A DNA stretch of 21,747 nucleotides from the NCBI GenBank assembly GCA_964584415.1, contig CAZOZX010000030.1, positions 1 through 21,747 on the forward strand, written 5' to 3'. This document shows positions 20,559 to 21,747 of the stretch, one piece after another; within the stretch, counting starts at the first letter, position 1; each line of letters opens with the position of its first letter. The stretch comes from PHAA01 sp964584415. GTDB taxonomy: Bacteria > Bacillota > Syntrophomonadia > Syntrophomonadales > Syntrophomonadaceae. The translations under genes and the position numbers were made by a program. The notes beneath the pieces are model-generated. The model had not been told where the DNA came from, did no database searches, and worked only from the letters and a program-made list of their open reading frames with translations.

Positions 20559-21683
20559 ATGGATAATTTTCGGAATGACCTGCTGAATGCGCTCGAAGTG
20601 CGGGACGATGCCGCGGTGCAGCTGCGGCTCGATCACGTGGGGTCGGTGCTGGATACCGATCGCCTGCCCGAGTTCAAGTTTAAGCAAATCCAGGCCAGCA
20701 AGGACGGCTATACCCTCTGGGAACGCCGTTTCGATAACCGCAAGAACCGGATCCTGATGGAGATGTCCGGCAACATGCTGATGAGGCTGCGCCTGTCCCG
20801 CTATATCGACCTGAAGCGGACCGGGGGCTTCGGCGCTCCCAAGGGATGGTTCCGCTTATATCATCTGAATCCCATCATCGCCAACGAGATCACGGAGGCT
20901 TTGACGGCGCTTACCGCCTTTCGTCCGCCCCGGCAGCCTGACCCGGCCTGGGGATGGTATCTGAATCAGCTGCGTTTCAATCCGGCTGAATGGACCCAAC
21001 CGGTGGAGTTTGACTTCGCTCTGTGCTGTTACGCCAACCAGTACCGGTACCGGGGATTGGATCGGATGGCCAGCCTGCTGACCTCGGCGCTGCACGCTCA
21101 CCTAGATTCGATAAACAATAAGCTGGTTTTGACCGACCTGCCCATGCTGTGTGGTAGTTTGGGGATGCATGATGAATGTGTGGCGGCTATAAAGCGGATC
21201 TGCTGTCTGGGGCTGGACATCAGCGCGGAGGGCTGGAACAATATCGGCAATACCCTGTGTGATCATGTCAGGCTGCCCGAGGCAGCCCTGCTCTGTTTTA
21301 TCCAGGCGCAGCATATCAACCCGGCCCTGCCCGAGCCCCAGTACAACCTGTGGCTGGCCGGCAAGAAGATCCTGGAGCAAGAGATCGTTGTCCGCGGCTA
21401 TGACCGTATGGTCGAGATCGGCGAGCGGGTGCGGTCCCTGGCTGATTTATCCTGTGCCGATGCTATGTTTTTCACAGCCCTGGGGATGGCTTATGAAGCT
21501 CTGCAGATGTTTGATGAAGCGCGGGAATGTTATGATACCTCGCTGCAGCTGAAAGAGGGCGGCCGCCTGGCCAGCAGCGGGCATAACCGCCTGAGTTCGG
21601 TGAAGTATAATGAAAAAGCCTTCCAGGCTGACCTGGACCGGCTCTGTGCGGCTCTTGAATATGTGGGGCTGGTGGAGGAATAG
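20559..21683 (+). CDS. TPR-like repeat protein of unknown function
   Basis: About 374 aa, soluble, largely helical. The N-terminal half (GYTLWERRFDNRKNRILMEM, then GFGAPKGWFRLYHLNPIIAN) is not recognised. The C-terminal half has tetratricopeptide-like helical pairs: GWNNIGNTLCDHVRLPEAAL then LCFIQAQHINPALPEPQYN, and AMFFTALGMAYEALQMFDEA then RECYDTSLQL, so it may be a protein-interaction scaffold. The frame is open from 20349, but the upstream part would translate a repeat. AAAGGAAGG at 8 bases selects the ATG at 20559. No signal peptide or transmembrane segment. It is flanked on both sides by copies of the GGGACGGTTCTG repeat, in opposite orientation for the first 3' copy. Function is unknown. 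Confidence 0.8.
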   Translation: MDNFRNDLLNALEVRDDAAVQLRLDHVGSVLDTDRLPEFKFKQIQASKDGYTLWERRFDNRKNRILMEMSGNMLMRLRLSRYIDLKRTGGFGAPKGWFRLYHLNPIIANEITEALTALTAFRPPRQPDPAWGWYLNQLRFNPAEWTQPVEFDFALCCYANQYRYRGLDRMASLLTSALHAHLDSINNKLVLTDLPMLCGSLGMHDECVAAIKRICCLGLDISAEGWNNIGNTLCDHVRLPEAALLCFIQAQHINPALPEPQYNLWLAGKKILEQEIVVRGYDRMVEIGERVRSLADLSCADAMFFTALGMAYEALQMFDEARECYDTSLQLKEGGRLASSGHNRLSSVKYNEKAFQADLDRLCAALEYVGLVEE

Positions 21684-21692
21684 GGGCACAAA

Positions 21693-21742
21693 CAGGCAAC
21701 AGAACTGGAGTGAGCCCTAAAAAGTAGACAAAAGAGGGACGG
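21693..21742. repeat. Fragments of the dispersed repeat after the TPR gene
   Basis: CAGGCAACAGAAC (21693-21705) is the reverse complement of the GTTCTGTTGCCTG part of copy 1, and AGAGGGACGG (21733-21742) is the start of a direct-orientation core at the window edge. The element probably continues beyond the window. Confidence 0.55.
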
Positions 21743-21747
21743 ATAGG

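Overview
The window looks like chromosomal DNA from a Gram-positive, Clostridia-type bacterium. The evidence is strong GGAGG-type ribosome binding sites, frequent GTG and TTG starts, rho-independent terminators, an AbrB protein with a zinc ribbon, and roughly balanced base composition. A syntrophomonad or peptococcal relative is plausible, but that is inference. It is an accessory region: nearly all genes lie on the minus strand, and I see no rRNA, tRNA, CRISPR array or intact transposase.

Left third (31-9359, minus): a nucleic-acid-processing cluster resembling a defence or repair island. Transcribed right to left, a Nudix hydrolase overlaps by 4 bp a large protein that joins a PLD (HKD) nuclease, an SF2 helicase and a DUF3427-like tail. 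Then come a HIT hydrolase and a second SF2 helicase carrying an N-terminal DUF559/Vsr-like nuclease and a C-terminal MerR-like DNA-binding domain. A clear terminator closes this unit. A RecQ-family helicase with an N-terminal DnaQ-like exonuclease follows under its own promoter. The two helicase-nucleases share related motor motifs but carry different nuclease folds, and both small proteins act on nucleotides. This is the best candidate for an under-described system.

Middle (9420-12990): an unexplained hairpin-rich stretch, a Fic-family protein whose promoter contains two inverted repeats, a solitary XRE regulator resembling an antitoxin, a TIGR00027/LCM-type methyltransferase on the plus strand, and an AbrB-type regulator.

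Phage-like replication module (13015-16410, minus): an XRE regulator, two small paralogous Cys-containing proteins, a lambda O-like initiator, a DnaC/DnaI-type helicase loader and a ComEC-type metallo-beta-lactamase protein, followed by AbrB. Inside the initiator gene are three 18-bp dyad-symmetric iterons followed by an A+T-rich purine-strand tract, the layout of a lambda-type origin. No integrase or virion genes are present.

Right part (16411-21747): short dispersed repeats, then apparently ordinary accessory genes: a DUF1801 protein, a macro-domain ADP-ribosyl hydrolase, an MBL-fold hydrolase, a class I methyltransferase, a small Ig-like (SbsA-type) protein and a TPR-like protein flanked by copies of the same repeat.
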